Shown here: positions 8,381-17,555 of the stretch, piece by piece | How positions within the stretch are numbered: the stretch's first letter is position 1 | Layout of the letters: the number at the start of each line of letters is the position of its first letter | Assembly (NCBI GenBank): GCA_001417715.1 | Contig: BBRT01000183.1 | Span: forward strand, 1 to 40,506 | Source of the DNA: Candidatus Symbiothrix dinenymphae | GTDB lineage: Bacteria > Bacteroidota > Bacteroidia > Bacteroidales > Azobacteroidaceae | Reading direction: 5' to 3' | Length of the DNA stretch: 40,506 nucleotides | Program-made: the position numbers and the translations under genes | Notes under the pieces: model-generated | What the model was told of the DNA's origin: nothing | The model's input: only the letters and a program-made list of their open reading frames with translations | The model's database searches: none

Positions 8381-8384
8381 CTCG
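8357..8384. repeat. Heptamer repeats (CATAACT type) at the gene junction
   Basis: Four imperfect copies of the 7-nt unit (ACTCATA phase) run over the 3' end of the thiamine pyrophosphokinase gene and stop 5 nt before ispE. Confidence 0.65.
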
Positions 8385-8388
8385 CAAC

Positions 8389-9201
8389 ATGCTCACCTTC
8401 CCTCACGCAAAAATAAATCTTGGCTTAAATATTGTCGCCAAGCGGGCGGACGGCTACCACGGCATTGAAACGGTGTTTTATCCGATTCCGCTGTGCGATG
8501 CGTTGGAAATTGTGCCCGCGGCAGCACCACACGGCACATTTACGCAAACCGGCATCCCTGTGGATGGCGACCCTGCCGCTAATTTGGTGATGCGTGCCTA
8601 CAACTTGCTGAAAACGGATTTTGACCTGCCGAAATTAGATATTTATCTGCAAAAAAACATCCCGTTTGGGGCTGGCTTGGGCGGCGGCTCGGCGGATGCG
8701 GCGTGTATGCTGAAATTGCTGAATGATTATGCAGCATTAGGTTTAACTGTTTCGCAATTAGAAAATTATGCACGTCAATTAGGTGCGGATTGTCCGTTTT
8801 TCATACAATCGCAGCCTGTATTTGCGGAGGGAATTGGCGATGTCTTTTCGCCGGTGGAGGTGTCGCTGCAAGGCTATCATTTGCTGCTGATAAAGCCCGA
8901 CATCCACATATCAACGCGCGAAGCATACGCACAAGTCAAAATCAGCCGCCCCGAAACCTCTATCAAGGAAATTCTGAAATCACCCATCGAAACATGGAAA
9001 AACCATTTGCACAACGATTTTGAAGTCGGCATAGAAGCAAAATTCCCGGAAATCCCCGCCATCAAGCAAATGTTATATGACAACGGCGCACTTTACGCAG
9101 CCATGTCAGGCTCAGGCTCCACCGTGTTTGGCTTTTTTGCAGAAGCCCCTTGCTGTGAAAAACTCTGTGTCGCATACGAGAGCCATTTTTTGCAACTTTG
9201 A
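8389..9201 (+). CDS. ispE: 4-diphosphocytidyl-2-C-methyl-D-erythritol kinase
   Basis: IspE phosphorylates CDP-methylerythritol in the non-mevalonate isoprenoid pathway. The 270-residue GHMP kinase shows the N-terminal lysine motif [12 protein letters not shown], the ATP loop [14 protein letters not shown] near residues 95-108 and the C-terminal glycine motif [14 protein letters not shown]. The start is 8 nt after the preceding stop, so it is likely co-transcribed with the transporter and kinase genes. No unusual features within the gene. Confidence 0.96.
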   Translation: MLTFPHAKINLGLNIVAKRADGYHGIETVFYPIPLCDALEIVPAAAPHGTFTQTGIPVDGDPAANLVMRAYNLLKTDFDLPKLDIYLQKNIPFGAGLGGGSADAACMLKLLNDYAALGLTVSQLENYARQLGADCPFFIQSQPVFAEGIGDVFSPVEVSLQGYHLLLIKPDIHISTREAYAQVKISRPETSIKEILKSPIETWKNHLHNDFEVGIEAKFPEIPAIKQMLYDNGALYAAMSGSGSTVFGFFAEAPCCEKLCVAYESHFLQL

Positions 9202-9290
9202 GGTGAAGGTGACCAATTTTTGCAGGAGGGCGGGTTTAGAGAAAAATGACACGCCTGCGACTCAATAAACGAAATTCGTAGATTTTGTTG

Positions 9291-9298
9291 TAACTTTG
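9291..9298 (+). promoter_or_regulatory. ribBA: Promoter -7 box of ribBA
   Basis: TAACTTTG lies 21 nt before ATG 9320. The in-frame TTG at 9296 overlaps the box and cannot be the start. The leader is far too short for an FMN riboswitch. Confidence 0.65.
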
Positions 9299-9319
9299 CA
9301 CCTCAAAAAAATAACAAAT

Positions 9320-10528
9320 ATGAAATTAAACACGATAGAAGAGGCAATTGAGGATTTTCGCGAAGGAAAACTTTTGATTGTGGTGGACGATGAAGATCGC
9401 GAAAATGAGGGCGATTTCATCATTGCTGCGGAAAAAATCACGCCCGAAAAAGTCAATTTTATGCTCACGTATGGTCGCGGGTTGCTCTGTGCACCCATCG
9501 CGGAGGAGCGTTGCACGGAATTGGAATTGGAATTGCAGGTGTCGAAAAACACGTCGGTTTACGACACGCCGTTCACCATCACGGTCGATAAATTGGGGGG
9601 TGGATGCACCACAGGGGTGTCAATGTTTGACCGCGCGGAAACCATTCTCGCGTTGGCAAATCCTGCCACAAAGCCCGAAGATTTAGGTCGTCCGGGGCAC
9701 GTCAACCCACTGCGGGCACGCTCCCGCGGGGTTTTGAGGCGAGCAGGACATACTGAGGCAACCATTGATTTAGCGCGGCTGGCAGGGCTGTATCCTGCCG
9801 GTGCGCTCATCGAAATCATCAATCCTGACGGCACCATGGCGCGTTTGCCGCAATTATTTGAGGTTGCCAAAAAATTCGACATCAAAATCATATCCATTGA
9901 AGCATTGATTGCCTACCGCCTGAAACAGGAATCGCTGATAGAACGCGGTGAGGCAGTGAATATGCCCACGCAATACGGACATTTCAAACTCATCCCGTTT
10001 CGTCAAAAAGCATCGGGATTGGAACACATCGCCTTGGTGAAGGGCGAATGGAAGTCCGACGAGCCGGTTTTGGTGCGGATGCACTCCAGTTGTATGACCG
10101 GCGACATTTTTGCATCCATGCGTTGCGAATGTGGTGAGCAGTTGCACAAATCCATGCAAATGGTTGAACAGGAAGGTCGCGGCGCGGTCGTCTATCTCAG
10201 TCAGGAAGGCAGGGGAATAGGTTTTATGGAAAAAATGAAAGCCTACAAACTGCAAGAAGACGGTTTAGACACAGTGGATGCCAATTTGCACCTCGGACAC
10301 GCCTCCGACGAGCGCGACTACGGCATCGGCGCACAAATCCTGCGCGAAATAGGTGTGTCAAAAATCCGCCTAATCACCAACAACCCCGCCAAAAAAGCAG
10401 GCTTGGAGGGCTACGGCTTAGAAATAGTTGAGAATGTCCCCATCGAAATAGCCCCAAATCTCTACAATGAGGCGTATATGCGGACAAAGAAAGAGCGGAT
10501 GGGGCACCAGTTGAAAAATTTAATATAA
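9320..10528 (+). CDS. ribBA: Bifunctional DHBP synthase / GTP cyclohydrolase II
   Basis: The protein supplies both precursors of riboflavin: dihydroxybutanone phosphate from ribulose 5-phosphate (N-terminal half) and the pyrimidine from GTP (C-terminal half). RibB motifs are [24 protein letters not shown] and [14 protein letters not shown]. RibA motifs are the zinc site [20 protein letters not shown] and [13 protein letters not shown], with [16 protein letters not shown] near the end. The 402-residue length is normal and both sets of key residues are present. The gene has its own promoter box and converges on the ATPase gene at 10577; the 48-nt gap shows no clear hairpin. Confidence 0.97.
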   Translation: MKLNTIEEAIEDFREGKLLIVVDDEDRENEGDFIIAAEKITPEKVNFMLTYGRGLLCAPIAEERCTELELELQVSKNTSVYDTPFTITVDKLGGGCTTGVSMFDRAETILALANPATKPEDLGRPGHVNPLRARSRGVLRRAGHTEATIDLARLAGLYPAGALIEIINPDGTMARLPQLFEVAKKFDIKIISIEALIAYRLKQESLIERGEAVNMPTQYGHFKLIPFRQKASGLEHIALVKGEWKSDEPVLVRMHSSCMTGDIFASMRCECGEQLHKSMQMVEQEGRGAVVYLSQEGRGIGFMEKMKAYKLQEDGLDTVDANLHLGHASDERDYGIGAQILREIGVSKIRLITNNPAKKAGLEGYGLEIVENVPIEIAPNLYNEAYMRTKKERMGHQLKNLI

Positions 10529-10576
10529 AATCAGATGATTGGGAAAGTCGGCGGTTATGGCATAGTCAGGAGAGAG

Positions 10577-11839
10577 CTAACACCCAAGCACAGAAATCGG
10601 AATCACATTTACACCGTCTTTGCGCTGATAGGGGAAACCGCTACTGGTCACTACATTTAGGGAGGACGGCTTTTTGACCTTGCCGAAGTCTAAAATATTG
10701 TGGATTTTCAACAACGACTGCGCACCTTCTTCTATTCTGCGGTCACCCAATTTGATTTCAAAACCAGCCCATGTGCCATCAGGCTTATGCACAATGGCAT
10801 CAATTTCTCTGTCTTTGGCATCCCTGAAAAAGCTCACTTTGGCTCCAATCTTTTCTGCATAAACGCGCAAATCTCTGACGACAGACGATTCAAACAAAAA
10901 ACCAACCGTGTTCATATCGTTCAATAAATCATCAGTAGAAAGCTCTAATGCACCAATTGCTAATGATGGATCCACAAAATGGCGTTTCGGGGTGGTCCTA
11001 AGGGCAATAGACGAGCGGATATGCGTGTTCCAAGCGGGCAAATCTTCAATAATCATCAGGGTTTCAAGGGACTCTATATACGAATACGCGGTGGTTTCAG
11101 ACAAGGTACCTTCCGCACCATTTACATCTTCAACCATCGTTGAAACAGCTGCTTGTGTAGCTATATTTCGCGCAAATGACCGCATAAATCTCAAAACTTT
11201 CGCCGGATCCCGTTTCACACCGTCAGCCCGTACAATATCAGTTTCGGCTGTCAGCACCACATAATCGCGGGAAAAGCGAATGGCCGACTTCAAACTTTTG
11301 CCTAAAAGAGCGGGCCAACCACCAAAAATCAACTGCTCAACAACTTCTTGGATAGAATAACGCCGTTCTTCCACACCGTTTAAATCAGGCATTCTTCTGC
11401 GGTTGATTAAATTGTTGAGCGAAACCTGCCCATTTGAAAGCCCTAACTCAAAACGCGACATCGGTCTCATTTTCAGCATCGAAAACCGCCCAACACCGGA
11501 GTGAATTTTTGCATCAAAAGTAGGAGTTGCAGAGCCTGTAAGGATGAATTGCCCTGAATGCTGCCGATTATCTACCTCTCTGCGGACGTGGTTGAAAAGC
11601 TCCGGATAAATCTGCCATTCGTCAAGTAAACGAGGCACTTCTCCACGCAGCAGCAGCGCAGGATCTGCCGCCATCCAACCGGGAACATTCGAATCCGTAT
11701 CAACGAATAACACACTCTTCGCATGATGCTGGGCTGCAAAAGTCTTTCCACACCCCTTTGCACCGCGTATCATCAACGCGCCTGAAAAGCCTAAACGCTC
11801 CTCAATTTCTTCATCAACTAATCTCTCATTATATGCCAT
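10577..11839 (-). CDS. AAA ATPase with DUF4143 / PD-(D/E)XK-like C-terminus (copy A)
   Basis: The 420-residue protein has a Walker A motif GAKGCGKT near residues 26-33, a Walker-B-like strand with VPRLLDEWQ, a sensor stretch FILTGSATP and a DUF4143-type C-terminal region. Residues 343-365 carry DREIDAIV ... FEIKLG, which fits the D-x(n)-E-x-K pattern of PD-(D/E)XK nucleases. Such ATPases are abundant in Bacteroidetes and archaea, and their cellular role is not established. The transcript begins at a promoter box near 12111-12118, so the gene is preceded by a roughly 265-nt leader made mostly of 23-bp tandem repeats. It shares only domain architecture with the ATPase at 31097. Confidence 0.85.
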   Translation of the reverse strand: MAYNERLVDEEIEERLGFSGALMIRGAKGCGKTFAAQHHAKSVLFVDTDSNVPGWMAADPALLLRGEVPRLLDEWQIYPELFNHVRREVDNRQHSGQFILTGSATPTFDAKIHSGVGRFSMLKMRPMSRFELGLSNGQVSLNNLINRRRMPDLNGVEERRYSIQEVVEQLIFGGWPALLGKSLKSAIRFSRDYVVLTAETDIVRADGVKRDPAKVLRFMRSFARNIATQAAVSTMVEDVNGAEGTLSETTAYSYIESLETLMIIEDLPAWNTHIRSSIALRTTPKRHFVDPSLAIGALELSTDDLLNDMNTVGFLFESSVVRDLRVYAEKIGAKVSFFRDAKDREIDAIVHKPDGTWAGFEIKLGDRRIEEGAQSLLKIHNILDFGKVKKPSSLNVVTSSGFPYQRKDGVNVIPISVLGC

Positions 11840-11868
11840 AAAATCAAATATTTATAATATACATTTAC

Positions 11869-12110
11869 GAAATAATACCTATTTTATTATTGAAATAATA
11901 CCTGTTTCATTATTGAAATAATACCTGTTTCATTGTTGAAATAATACCTGTTCCATTGTTGAAATAATACCTGTTCCATTGTTGAAATAATACCTGTTTC
12001 ATTGTTGAAATAATACCTGTTTCATTGTTGAAATAATACCTGTTTCATTGTTGAAATAATACCTGTTTCATTGTTGAAATAATACCTATCCCATTATTGA
12101 AATAATACCA
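11869..12110 (-). repeat. Tandem array of a 23-bp repeat in the leader of ATPase A
   Basis: Ten full units start at 11869, 11892, 11915, 11938, 11961, 11984, 12007, 12030, 12053 and 12076, and a 12-bp partial unit starts at 12099. Units are nearly identical (core AATAATACCTGTTTCATTG on the plus strand). The array lies between the promoter and the ATPase start, so it is transcribed on the minus strand. At unit junctions the RNA can form TTTCA-aca(a)-TGAAA hairpins; variants TGGAA and TGGGA keep pairing through G-U. Nine units carry an ATG. Confidence 0.95.
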
Positions 12111-12140
12111 CAAAGGTACCACTTTTTTTGAATTTCCAAA
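12111..12140 (-). promoter_or_regulatory. Promoter upstream of the 23-bp array
   Basis: TACCTTTG (12111-12118) with TTTG (12137-12140) 18 nt upstream on the minus strand. The expected transcription start is next to the first repeat unit, so the repeats form the 5' leader of the ATPase mRNA. Confidence 0.75.
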
Positions 12141-12159
12141 CAACTGCTGCAAAAAAATA

Positions 12160-13275
12160 TTAAATCAACCGATAGATGCCACCTGCAAAACAACGCACTA
12201 CTCCTTTCATTTCTAATTCAAAGAGCGTGGAGGCCAATTTGCTGATGGGCAAATTCAGGGTTACACATAGCTGATTTAGCTGTTTGCCGTCGTTCCCCGC
12301 CAACTGGTCAACGATTATCTGTTCTTCCTCAGTCAAGTCTATGAACAGGCTGCGTTGAATGATTTTTGGGGTATTGTCGGGTTGTTCTTGCCAACACATT
12401 TCGCGAAAAATATCATCGGCTGAGGTTATGAGAGCCGCTTTTTTGTATTTTATCAGCTTGTTGCAACCAACGGAGTAGGTATCCGTTGCTCTGCCCGGCA
12501 AGGCGAACACATCTTTGTTGTAGCTGTCTGCGATGCCTGCCGTGATTAGTGCACCGCCTCTTTCTGCAGATTCTATGATTACCGTGCAGTCTGAAATGCC
12601 CGCCACGATGCGGTTGCGCTTGACGAAATTTTGCTTATCGGGGTTGGTTTCGCTCATAAAATCGGTCAACAGCCCACCCTGATTTAGCATTTCGACTGCT
12701 GCGCTTCGGTGAACGGGCGGATAAATTCGGTCTAATCCATGCGCCAGAATGCCCACCGTTGGCAGCGCATTTCGGAGTGCCGAGCGGTGTACCTGAATGT
12801 CAATTCCGTAAGCTAATCCACTCACTATCAGTGCATCCGGGTACGTCTTTGAAATATCTGCAATGATGTTTTCTGTCATTTCCTTGCCATACGCAGTGGC
12901 GTTGCGGGTACCTACGAAACTCATGATTTTTGCGGTGTTCAGGTTGGCATTCCCGCGAAAATACAGCATCACAGGGGCATCCACACAATCTTTCAACCGC
13001 TGCGGATAGTCCGCATCTTGAATAAAAAGGGCTTGAATGTTGTTTTTTTGAATAAACTGCACCTCTTTTTCGGCTCGTTGCAACACCTCATGGTTGTGAA
13101 TTTCAGCCATGACGCGATGCGAAATGCCCGGAATTTTCTCCAAAAGTCGTGCTTTTTCTTTGAATAACTGCGACACATCTTCCAATGTATCAATGATTTG
13201 CCTCGCGGTGACAGTACCGATACCCTTGACGAGTGTCATGCCAATCTGATAAACCAAATTTTGATTATACTCCAT
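12160..13275 (-). CDS. dprA: DNA-processing protein DprA
   Basis: DprA binds incoming single-stranded DNA and loads RecA during natural transformation; in many non-competent bacteria its role is unclear. The 371-residue product has an N-terminal helix-hairpin-helix-like region (about 1-75, VKGIGTVTARQII, LEKIPGISHRV), the Rossmann-like core with SFVGTRNATAYG, VSGLAYGID, GLDRIYPPVHR and ESAERGGALITAG, and a C-terminal winged helix (about 310-371). The length is normal. It ends about 50 nt before the promoter of the downstream ATPase, and its own promoter box is at 13316-13323. Confidence 0.96.
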   Translation of the reverse strand: MEYNQNLVYQIGMTLVKGIGTVTARQIIDTLEDVSQLFKEKARLLEKIPGISHRVMAEIHNHEVLQRAEKEVQFIQKNNIQALFIQDADYPQRLKDCVDAPVMLYFRGNANLNTAKIMSFVGTRNATAYGKEMTENIIADISKTYPDALIVSGLAYGIDIQVHRSALRNALPTVGILAHGLDRIYPPVHRSAAVEMLNQGGLLTDFMSETNPDKQNFVKRNRIVAGISDCTVIIESAERGGALITAGIADSYNKDVFALPGRATDTYSVGCNKLIKYKKAALITSADDIFREMCWQEQPDNTPKIIQRSLFIDLTEEEQIIVDQLAGNDGKQLNQLCVTLNLPISKLASTLFELEMKGVVRCFAGGIYRLI

Positions 13276-13315
13276 ATTTTTATTGTTTTTTATTGTTTTT
13301 GTTAAAACAATGCCG

Positions 13316-13323
13316 CAAAGGTA
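13316..13323 (-). promoter_or_regulatory. dprA: Promoter -7 box of dprA
   Basis: TACCTTTG on the minus strand, 40 nt before the start codon. No clear -33 element. Confidence 0.6.
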
Positions 13324-13370
13324 AGAAAAAAAATATTAACATTTATCTAAAAATTTTCTCATAAAAAAAT

Positions 13371-13401
13371 TTTGTCCTTTCAAAAAAAATGATTACCTTT
13401 G
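13371..13401 (+). promoter_or_regulatory. gyrA: Promoter of gyrA
   Basis: TTTG (13371-13374), 19 nt spacer, TACCTTTG (13394-13401): an exact match to the Bacteroidetes primary-sigma consensus. It lies 46 nt before the gyrA start. Confidence 0.88.
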
Positions 13402-13447
13402 CAGGCAATTAGGAAAAGGAAAAGTATATAAAATAATATATAGTTAA

Positions 13448-15994
13448 ATGGTTGATAATCAGGATAGAATTATTCAGGTGAACATCGAAGAGCAGATGAA
13501 GTCGGCGTATATCGACTACTCCATGTCTGTGATTGTGTCGCGTGCGTTGCCCGATGTGCGCGATGGATTTAAGCCGGTGCACCGCCGCGTGCTGTTTGGA
13601 ATGAATGAATTGGGCAACCATTCCAACCAGCCGTACAAAAAATCCGCCCGTATCGTGGGTGAAGTTTTGGGAAAGTACCACCCGCACGGCGACAGTTCCG
13701 TGTATGGGGCGATGGTGCGGATGGCTCAGGATTGGGCAATGCGCTACCCGCTGGTGGACGGGCAAGGTAACTACGGCTCCATTGACGGCGATGAACCGGC
13801 TGCGATGCGTTATACCGAAGCCCGACTGAGCAAACTGGCGGAAGAAATGTTGCGCGACATCGACAAAGAAACGGTGGATTTCACACTCAATTTTGATGAT
13901 ACGCTGAAAGAACCGTCCGTTTTGCCGACACGAATACCAAACTTGCTGATGAACGGCGGTTCCGGTATTGCGGTGGGTATGGCAACGAATATGCCGCCGC
14001 ACAACCTCACGGAATGTATCAACGGCATCATTGCCTACATCGACACAAAGGGCGATATTGACACCGCCGGACTGATGCAGCACATCAAAGCACCCGATTT
14101 TCCCACCGGAGCCACTATATATGGCTATCAGGGTGTGCGTGATGCCTTTGAAACCGGACGTGGGCGTATTATTATGCGCGGAAAAGCCGAAATTGAAGCT
14201 GCTCCGCATCACGAGAAAATCGTTGTTACGGAAATTCCCTACAATGTCAACAAAAAAGAACTGATAGAACACATTGCCGCATTAGTCAACGAGAAAAAAC
14301 TCGAAGGTATTTCGCATGTCAACGATGAATCCGACCGCGAGGGGATGCGCATCGTGGTAGACGTGCGCAAAGATGCCAATGCCAATGTGGTGCTTAATAA
14401 ATTGTATAAGATGACGGCTTTGCAGTCGTCGTTCAGTGTCAATAATGTGGTGCTCGTGAAGGGTCGTCCCTACACATTGAACCTCCGAAACATGATTAAA
14501 TACTTCGTTGAGCACCGTGTGGACGTGGTGACGCGCCGCACAATTTTCGATTTGCGCAAAGCGGAAGAGCGCGCACACATCCTGGAAGGGCTGATTATTG
14601 CTTCGGACAATATTGACGAAGTGATTGCGATTATCAAAGCATCGCCCAACCAAAACGAGGCAATTGTTCGCTTGATGGAACGCTTCAGCCTGTCGGAAGT
14701 ACAGTCGAAAGCCATTGTAGCGATGCGTCTGGGGCAATTGACAGGTCTGGAACAGGACAAACTGCGTGCCGAATACGATGAAATCATGAAAACCATTACC
14801 TACTTAAAAAGCATTTTGGAAAGCGAAGATTTATTGATGAGTGTCATTAAAGATGAGTTGGTGGAGGTACGCGAAAAATTTGGCGATGAACGGCGCACAG
14901 AAATCGTGTATGCCACAGAAGATATGAATCCGGAGGATTTTTATGCTGATGACGAGATGATTATTACCATTTCGCACTTGGGCTATATCAAACGGACACC
15001 GCTGGGAGAGTTTAAGTCGCAACATCGCGGAGGTGTGGGCGTTAAGGGTGCCGAATCGCGCGATGAGGACTTTGTGGAATATATTTATCCGGCAAATATG
15101 CATGCCACGATGCTGTTTTTCACCCAAAAAGGCAGATGTTTTTGGATGAAAGTCTATCAAATTCCGGAAGGCACCAAAACGTCTAAAGGACGTGCTATTC
15201 AAAATCTGCTGAGCATTGATGCGGACGATAGTGTGAGTGCTTTTGTTCGTGTTAAACAACTGAACGACAAGGAGTTTGTGGCATCCAATTACTTGATATT
15301 CTGTACCAAAAAAGGGATTATCAAAAAAACATCGCTCGAAGCCTATTCTCGCCCACGTCAGAATGGTGTGAACGCTATTTCGTTGCGCGAAGGAGACGAA
15401 TTGATTAACGTGCGCTTGACTAATGGCACGAATGATATTATCATAGCCAACCGCAAAGGCTTGGCTATCCGCTTCAACGAAGCCAAAGTGCGCCGTATGG
15501 GACGCAACGCAGCCGGTGTGCGCGGTCAAAAACTCAGTGAGGGCGATGAAATAGTCGGCATGATTGTGATAAAAAATCCGGACGACCATATATTAGTGGT
15601 ATCCGAAAAAGGCTACGGCAAGCGCTCGGATTTGGACGAATATCGAGTGACCAATCGCGGCGGTAAGGGTGTGAAAGCCATGAAAATCACCGGAAAAACC
15701 GGTCCGCTCGTAACGATTAAAACGGTGACCGACGACAACGATTTAATGATTATCAACAAGTCGGGCATGACCATCCGCCTGAAAATTGCGAATTTGAACA
15801 TTATCGGACGTGCCACACAGGGTGTCAGACTGATTAATTTGGATAAACGCAACGATGAAATTGCCTCGGTTTGTGTGGTTGCTTCGGATGCCGAAGAGGA
15901 CATACCAACCGGAGTTGTTGGAGGGATTGCGGATATATTCCAAGATGTCGAAACCGGCACCGATAAAAATAATGAAGTAAATGAAATAAATTAA
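13448..15994 (+). CDS. gyrA: DNA gyrase subunit A
   Basis: GyrA cuts and rejoins DNA in the gyrase A2B2 complex that introduces negative supercoils. The 848-residue protein shows the quinolone-resistance region [17 protein letters not shown] (His78-Gln94), the catalytic tyrosine in [11 protein letters not shown] (Tyr122) and a C-terminal beta-pinwheel with several R-G-G blades, including [16 protein letters not shown] and [15 protein letters not shown], the GyrA-box-like motif that separates it from ParC. Position 83 is serine (susceptible type) and position 87 is glycine. The tail is acidic. It has its own strong promoter and is followed at 27 nt by a TPR gene. Confidence 0.97.
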   Translation: MVDNQDRIIQVNIEEQMKSAYIDYSMSVIVSRALPDVRDGFKPVHRRVLFGMNELGNHSNQPYKKSARIVGEVLGKYHPHGDSSVYGAMVRMAQDWAMRYPLVDGQGNYGSIDGDEPAAMRYTEARLSKLAEEMLRDIDKETVDFTLNFDDTLKEPSVLPTRIPNLLMNGGSGIAVGMATNMPPHNLTECINGIIAYIDTKGDIDTAGLMQHIKAPDFPTGATIYGYQGVRDAFETGRGRIIMRGKAEIEAAPHHEKIVVTEIPYNVNKKELIEHIAALVNEKKLEGISHVNDESDREGMRIVVDVRKDANANVVLNKLYKMTALQSSFSVNNVVLVKGRPYTLNLRNMIKYFVEHRVDVVTRRTIFDLRKAEERAHILEGLIIASDNIDEVIAIIKASPNQNEAIVRLMERFSLSEVQSKAIVAMRLGQLTGLEQDKLRAEYDEIMKTITYLKSILESEDLLMSVIKDELVEVREKFGDERRTEIVYATEDMNPEDFYADDEMIITISHLGYIKRTPLGEFKSQHRGGVGVKGAESRDEDFVEYIYPANMHATMLFFTQKGRCFWMKVYQIPEGTKTSKGRAIQNLLSIDADDSVSAFVRVKQLNDKEFVASNYLIFCTKKGIIKKTSLEAYSRPRQNGVNAISLREGDELINVRLTNGTNDIIIANRKGLAIRFNEAKVRRMGRNAAGVRGQKLSEGDEIVGMIVIKNPDDHILVVSEKGYGKRSDLDEYRVTNRGGKGVKAMKITGKTGPLVTIKTVTDDNDLMIINKSGMTIRLKIANLNIIGRATQGVRLINLDKRNDEIASVCVVASDAEEDIPTGVVGGIADIFQDVETGTDKNNEVNEIN

Positions 15995-16021
15995 AAATTA
16001 AAAATTAAATATTTGAACACA

Positions 16022-17260
16022 ATGAAAAGAACATTTATTACAGTGGCTGTATGCCTGATTTGCACTTCGTCTTTTGCTCAGCAGAAGGTTGTGCGCACAG
16101 TGAAGAATGATTTGAAGTACGAAAAACCCAATTTTGGAGAGTTGCGTACCCAAATTAAGGGTGCCTTGGAAAACCCGGAAACGGCAAATAGTGCCGAAGC
16201 GTGGTTTCTTGCAGGCGATGTGGAAAACAAAGCGTTCGATGCGGAATGCGTGAAGCTACGTATCGGTCAAAACGACAAGGTTAATGTAGATGTGATGTAC
16301 ACTGCTTTAGATGCGAGTACAGCATTCTTCTTGAAAGCTGACGAATTGGACCAACTGCCCAATGCAAAAGGGAAAGTGAAGCCAAAGTTCCGCAAGCAAA
16401 TTAAAGGAATTTTGCAAGCCAATCGCCAGTATTACATCAATGCAGGGAGCTATTTCCATGAAAAAGAAAACTACGCGAAAGCGTACGACAATTTCAAGTT
16501 TTATGGCGACATCCCTACCTTACCGATGTTTGAAGGCGATAAAACGATGAAAGATGATTTGGCTACCGACACCAACGCGGTGAAAATTCGCTATTTTGCA
16601 GGTGTGTCGGCATCGTTGCTGCATGAGCACGACAAAGCGATTGCTATTTACGACCAGCTTAAGAATTTGCACTTTCCGGAGGAGGTAGAAATGTACCAGC
16701 GATTAGCCTTAGAATACATCGGGAAAGGTGATTCTGCCTCTTATGAAGGAGCGCTGAAACTTGGTGCTGAAAGATTTCCGGCAGAATCCTTTTTTTTATT
16801 GAATTTGATTAACATTCAAATCAATAACAACCGTTCCGATGAAGCGATTGAATACTTGAATAAAGCCATTGTTGCGGATGGACAAAATGCGCAATTCTAT
16901 GATGTGCTGGGACTTGTGTATGAAAGGAAAAACGATGTGCCACAAGCAATTGTGAATATCGAAAAGGCGTTGGCGATTAGTCCCGACAATGCCGATGCGC
17001 TTTCGCACCTCGGTCGGTTGTATTACAACAAGGGCGTTGAACAGCGTGGAGAAGCGGATAAAATCAACGACCCCAAAAAGTACGCCGATGCGATGAAAGC
17101 GGTAGAAGCCATTTTTAGGCAGGCTCTCCCCTATTTTGAAAAAGCATATCAACTCAACAACAAGGATTCTGATGCCATTTTTGCATTGCGCAATATCTAT
17201 TACGCGTTGAAAGACAATGCCAATTACGAAAAATGGGATAAGATTTATTCTGAGAAATAA
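16022..17260 (+). CDS. Exported tetratricopeptide-repeat protein
   Basis: The 412-residue product starts with a signal peptide (MKRTFITVAVCLICTSSFAQ) and has TPR motifs, clearest at about 265-345 (SDEAIEYLNKAIVADGQNAQFYDVLGLVYERKN is one, followed by DVPQAIVNIEKALAISPDNA). The periplasmic location and the role as protein-binding scaffold are inferred. It follows gyrA closely after an AT-rich TAAAAAT heptamer stretch. An in-frame TTG lies at 16013, but ATG 16022 starts exactly at the signal peptide. TPR genes next to gyrA also occur in other Bacteroidales. Confidence 0.85.
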   Translation: MKRTFITVAVCLICTSSFAQQKVVRTVKNDLKYEKPNFGELRTQIKGALENPETANSAEAWFLAGDVENKAFDAECVKLRIGQNDKVNVDVMYTALDASTAFFLKADELDQLPNAKGKVKPKFRKQIKGILQANRQYYINAGSYFHEKENYAKAYDNFKFYGDIPTLPMFEGDKTMKDDLATDTNAVKIRYFAGVSASLLHEHDKAIAIYDQLKNLHFPEEVEMYQRLALEYIGKGDSASYEGALKLGAERFPAESFFLLNLINIQINNNRSDEAIEYLNKAIVADGQNAQFYDVLGLVYERKNDVPQAIVNIEKALAISPDNADALSHLGRLYYNKGVEQRGEADKINDPKKYADAMKAVEAIFRQALPYFEKAYQLNNKDSDAIFALRNIYYALKDNANYEKWDKIYSEK

Positions 17261-17293
17261 TAAATAGAGTTAATAACAATAATAATTTATGTC

Positions 17294-17491
17294 ATGAGAG
17301 AAAAAATTGGATCGGATGCAGGCCGTGTATGGACTGTATTAAAAGAAGAAGGACAAAAGTCCGTGAAAGAACTGAAAAAGTTGGTTAAGTTGACTGACAA
17401 AGAAGTGTTTGCAGCACTCGGTTGGTTGGCGCGTGAAGACAAATTGTACTTCCACGAAAATGAAACTGACGTGTACGTAGCGTTAGTTTAA
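17294..17491 (+). CDS. Small winged-helix protein (DUF2582 type)
   Basis: The 65-residue product fits a compact winged helix-turn-helix: helix 1 GRVWTVLKEEG, helices 2-3 SVKELKKLVKLTDKEVFAALGWLARE, then the wing KLYFHENETDVYVAL. It belongs to the DUF2582/wHTH_10 group, which is common in Bacteroidetes and archaea; DNA binding is expected but targets are unknown. It lies 33 nt after the TPR gene and is followed by a terminator, so it probably closes the gyrA transcript. Confidence 0.85.
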   Translation: MREKIGSDAGRVWTVLKEEGQKSVKELKKLVKLTDKEVFAALGWLAREDKLYFHENETDVYVALV

Positions 17492-17516
17492 GACTTTTTT
17501 CAAACCACATTTTTTT

Positions 17517-17547
17517 CACCCCGCAGGTCTGGCTGACCTACGGGGTG
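17517..17547. terminator. Bidirectional terminator between convergent genes
   Basis: Stem CACCCCGCAGGTC/GACCTACGGGGTG (13 bp, one mismatch that is a G-U pair on the minus strand), loop of 5 nt, with T tracts on both sides. It separates the winged-helix gene from the ATPase gene at 17556. Confidence 0.88.
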
Positions 17548-17555
17548 TATTTTTT

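Noticed and set aside
9202..9319. FMN riboswitch upstream of ribBA
   Set aside because: The promoter box leaves only about 15 nt of leader and no conserved riboswitch sequence is seen.
11869..12110. CRISPR array or plasmid-type iterons
   Set aside because: No spacers; the array lies between a promoter and its gene and there is no replication initiator in the window.
13276..13447. Replication origin between dprA and gyrA
   Set aside because: The gap is AT-rich but holds only two divergent promoters; no DnaA-box cluster is visible.
14831..15589. 252-codon frame on minus within gyrA
   Set aside because: Antisense shadow of gyrA with no family resemblance and His/Phe-rich composition typical of such shadows.
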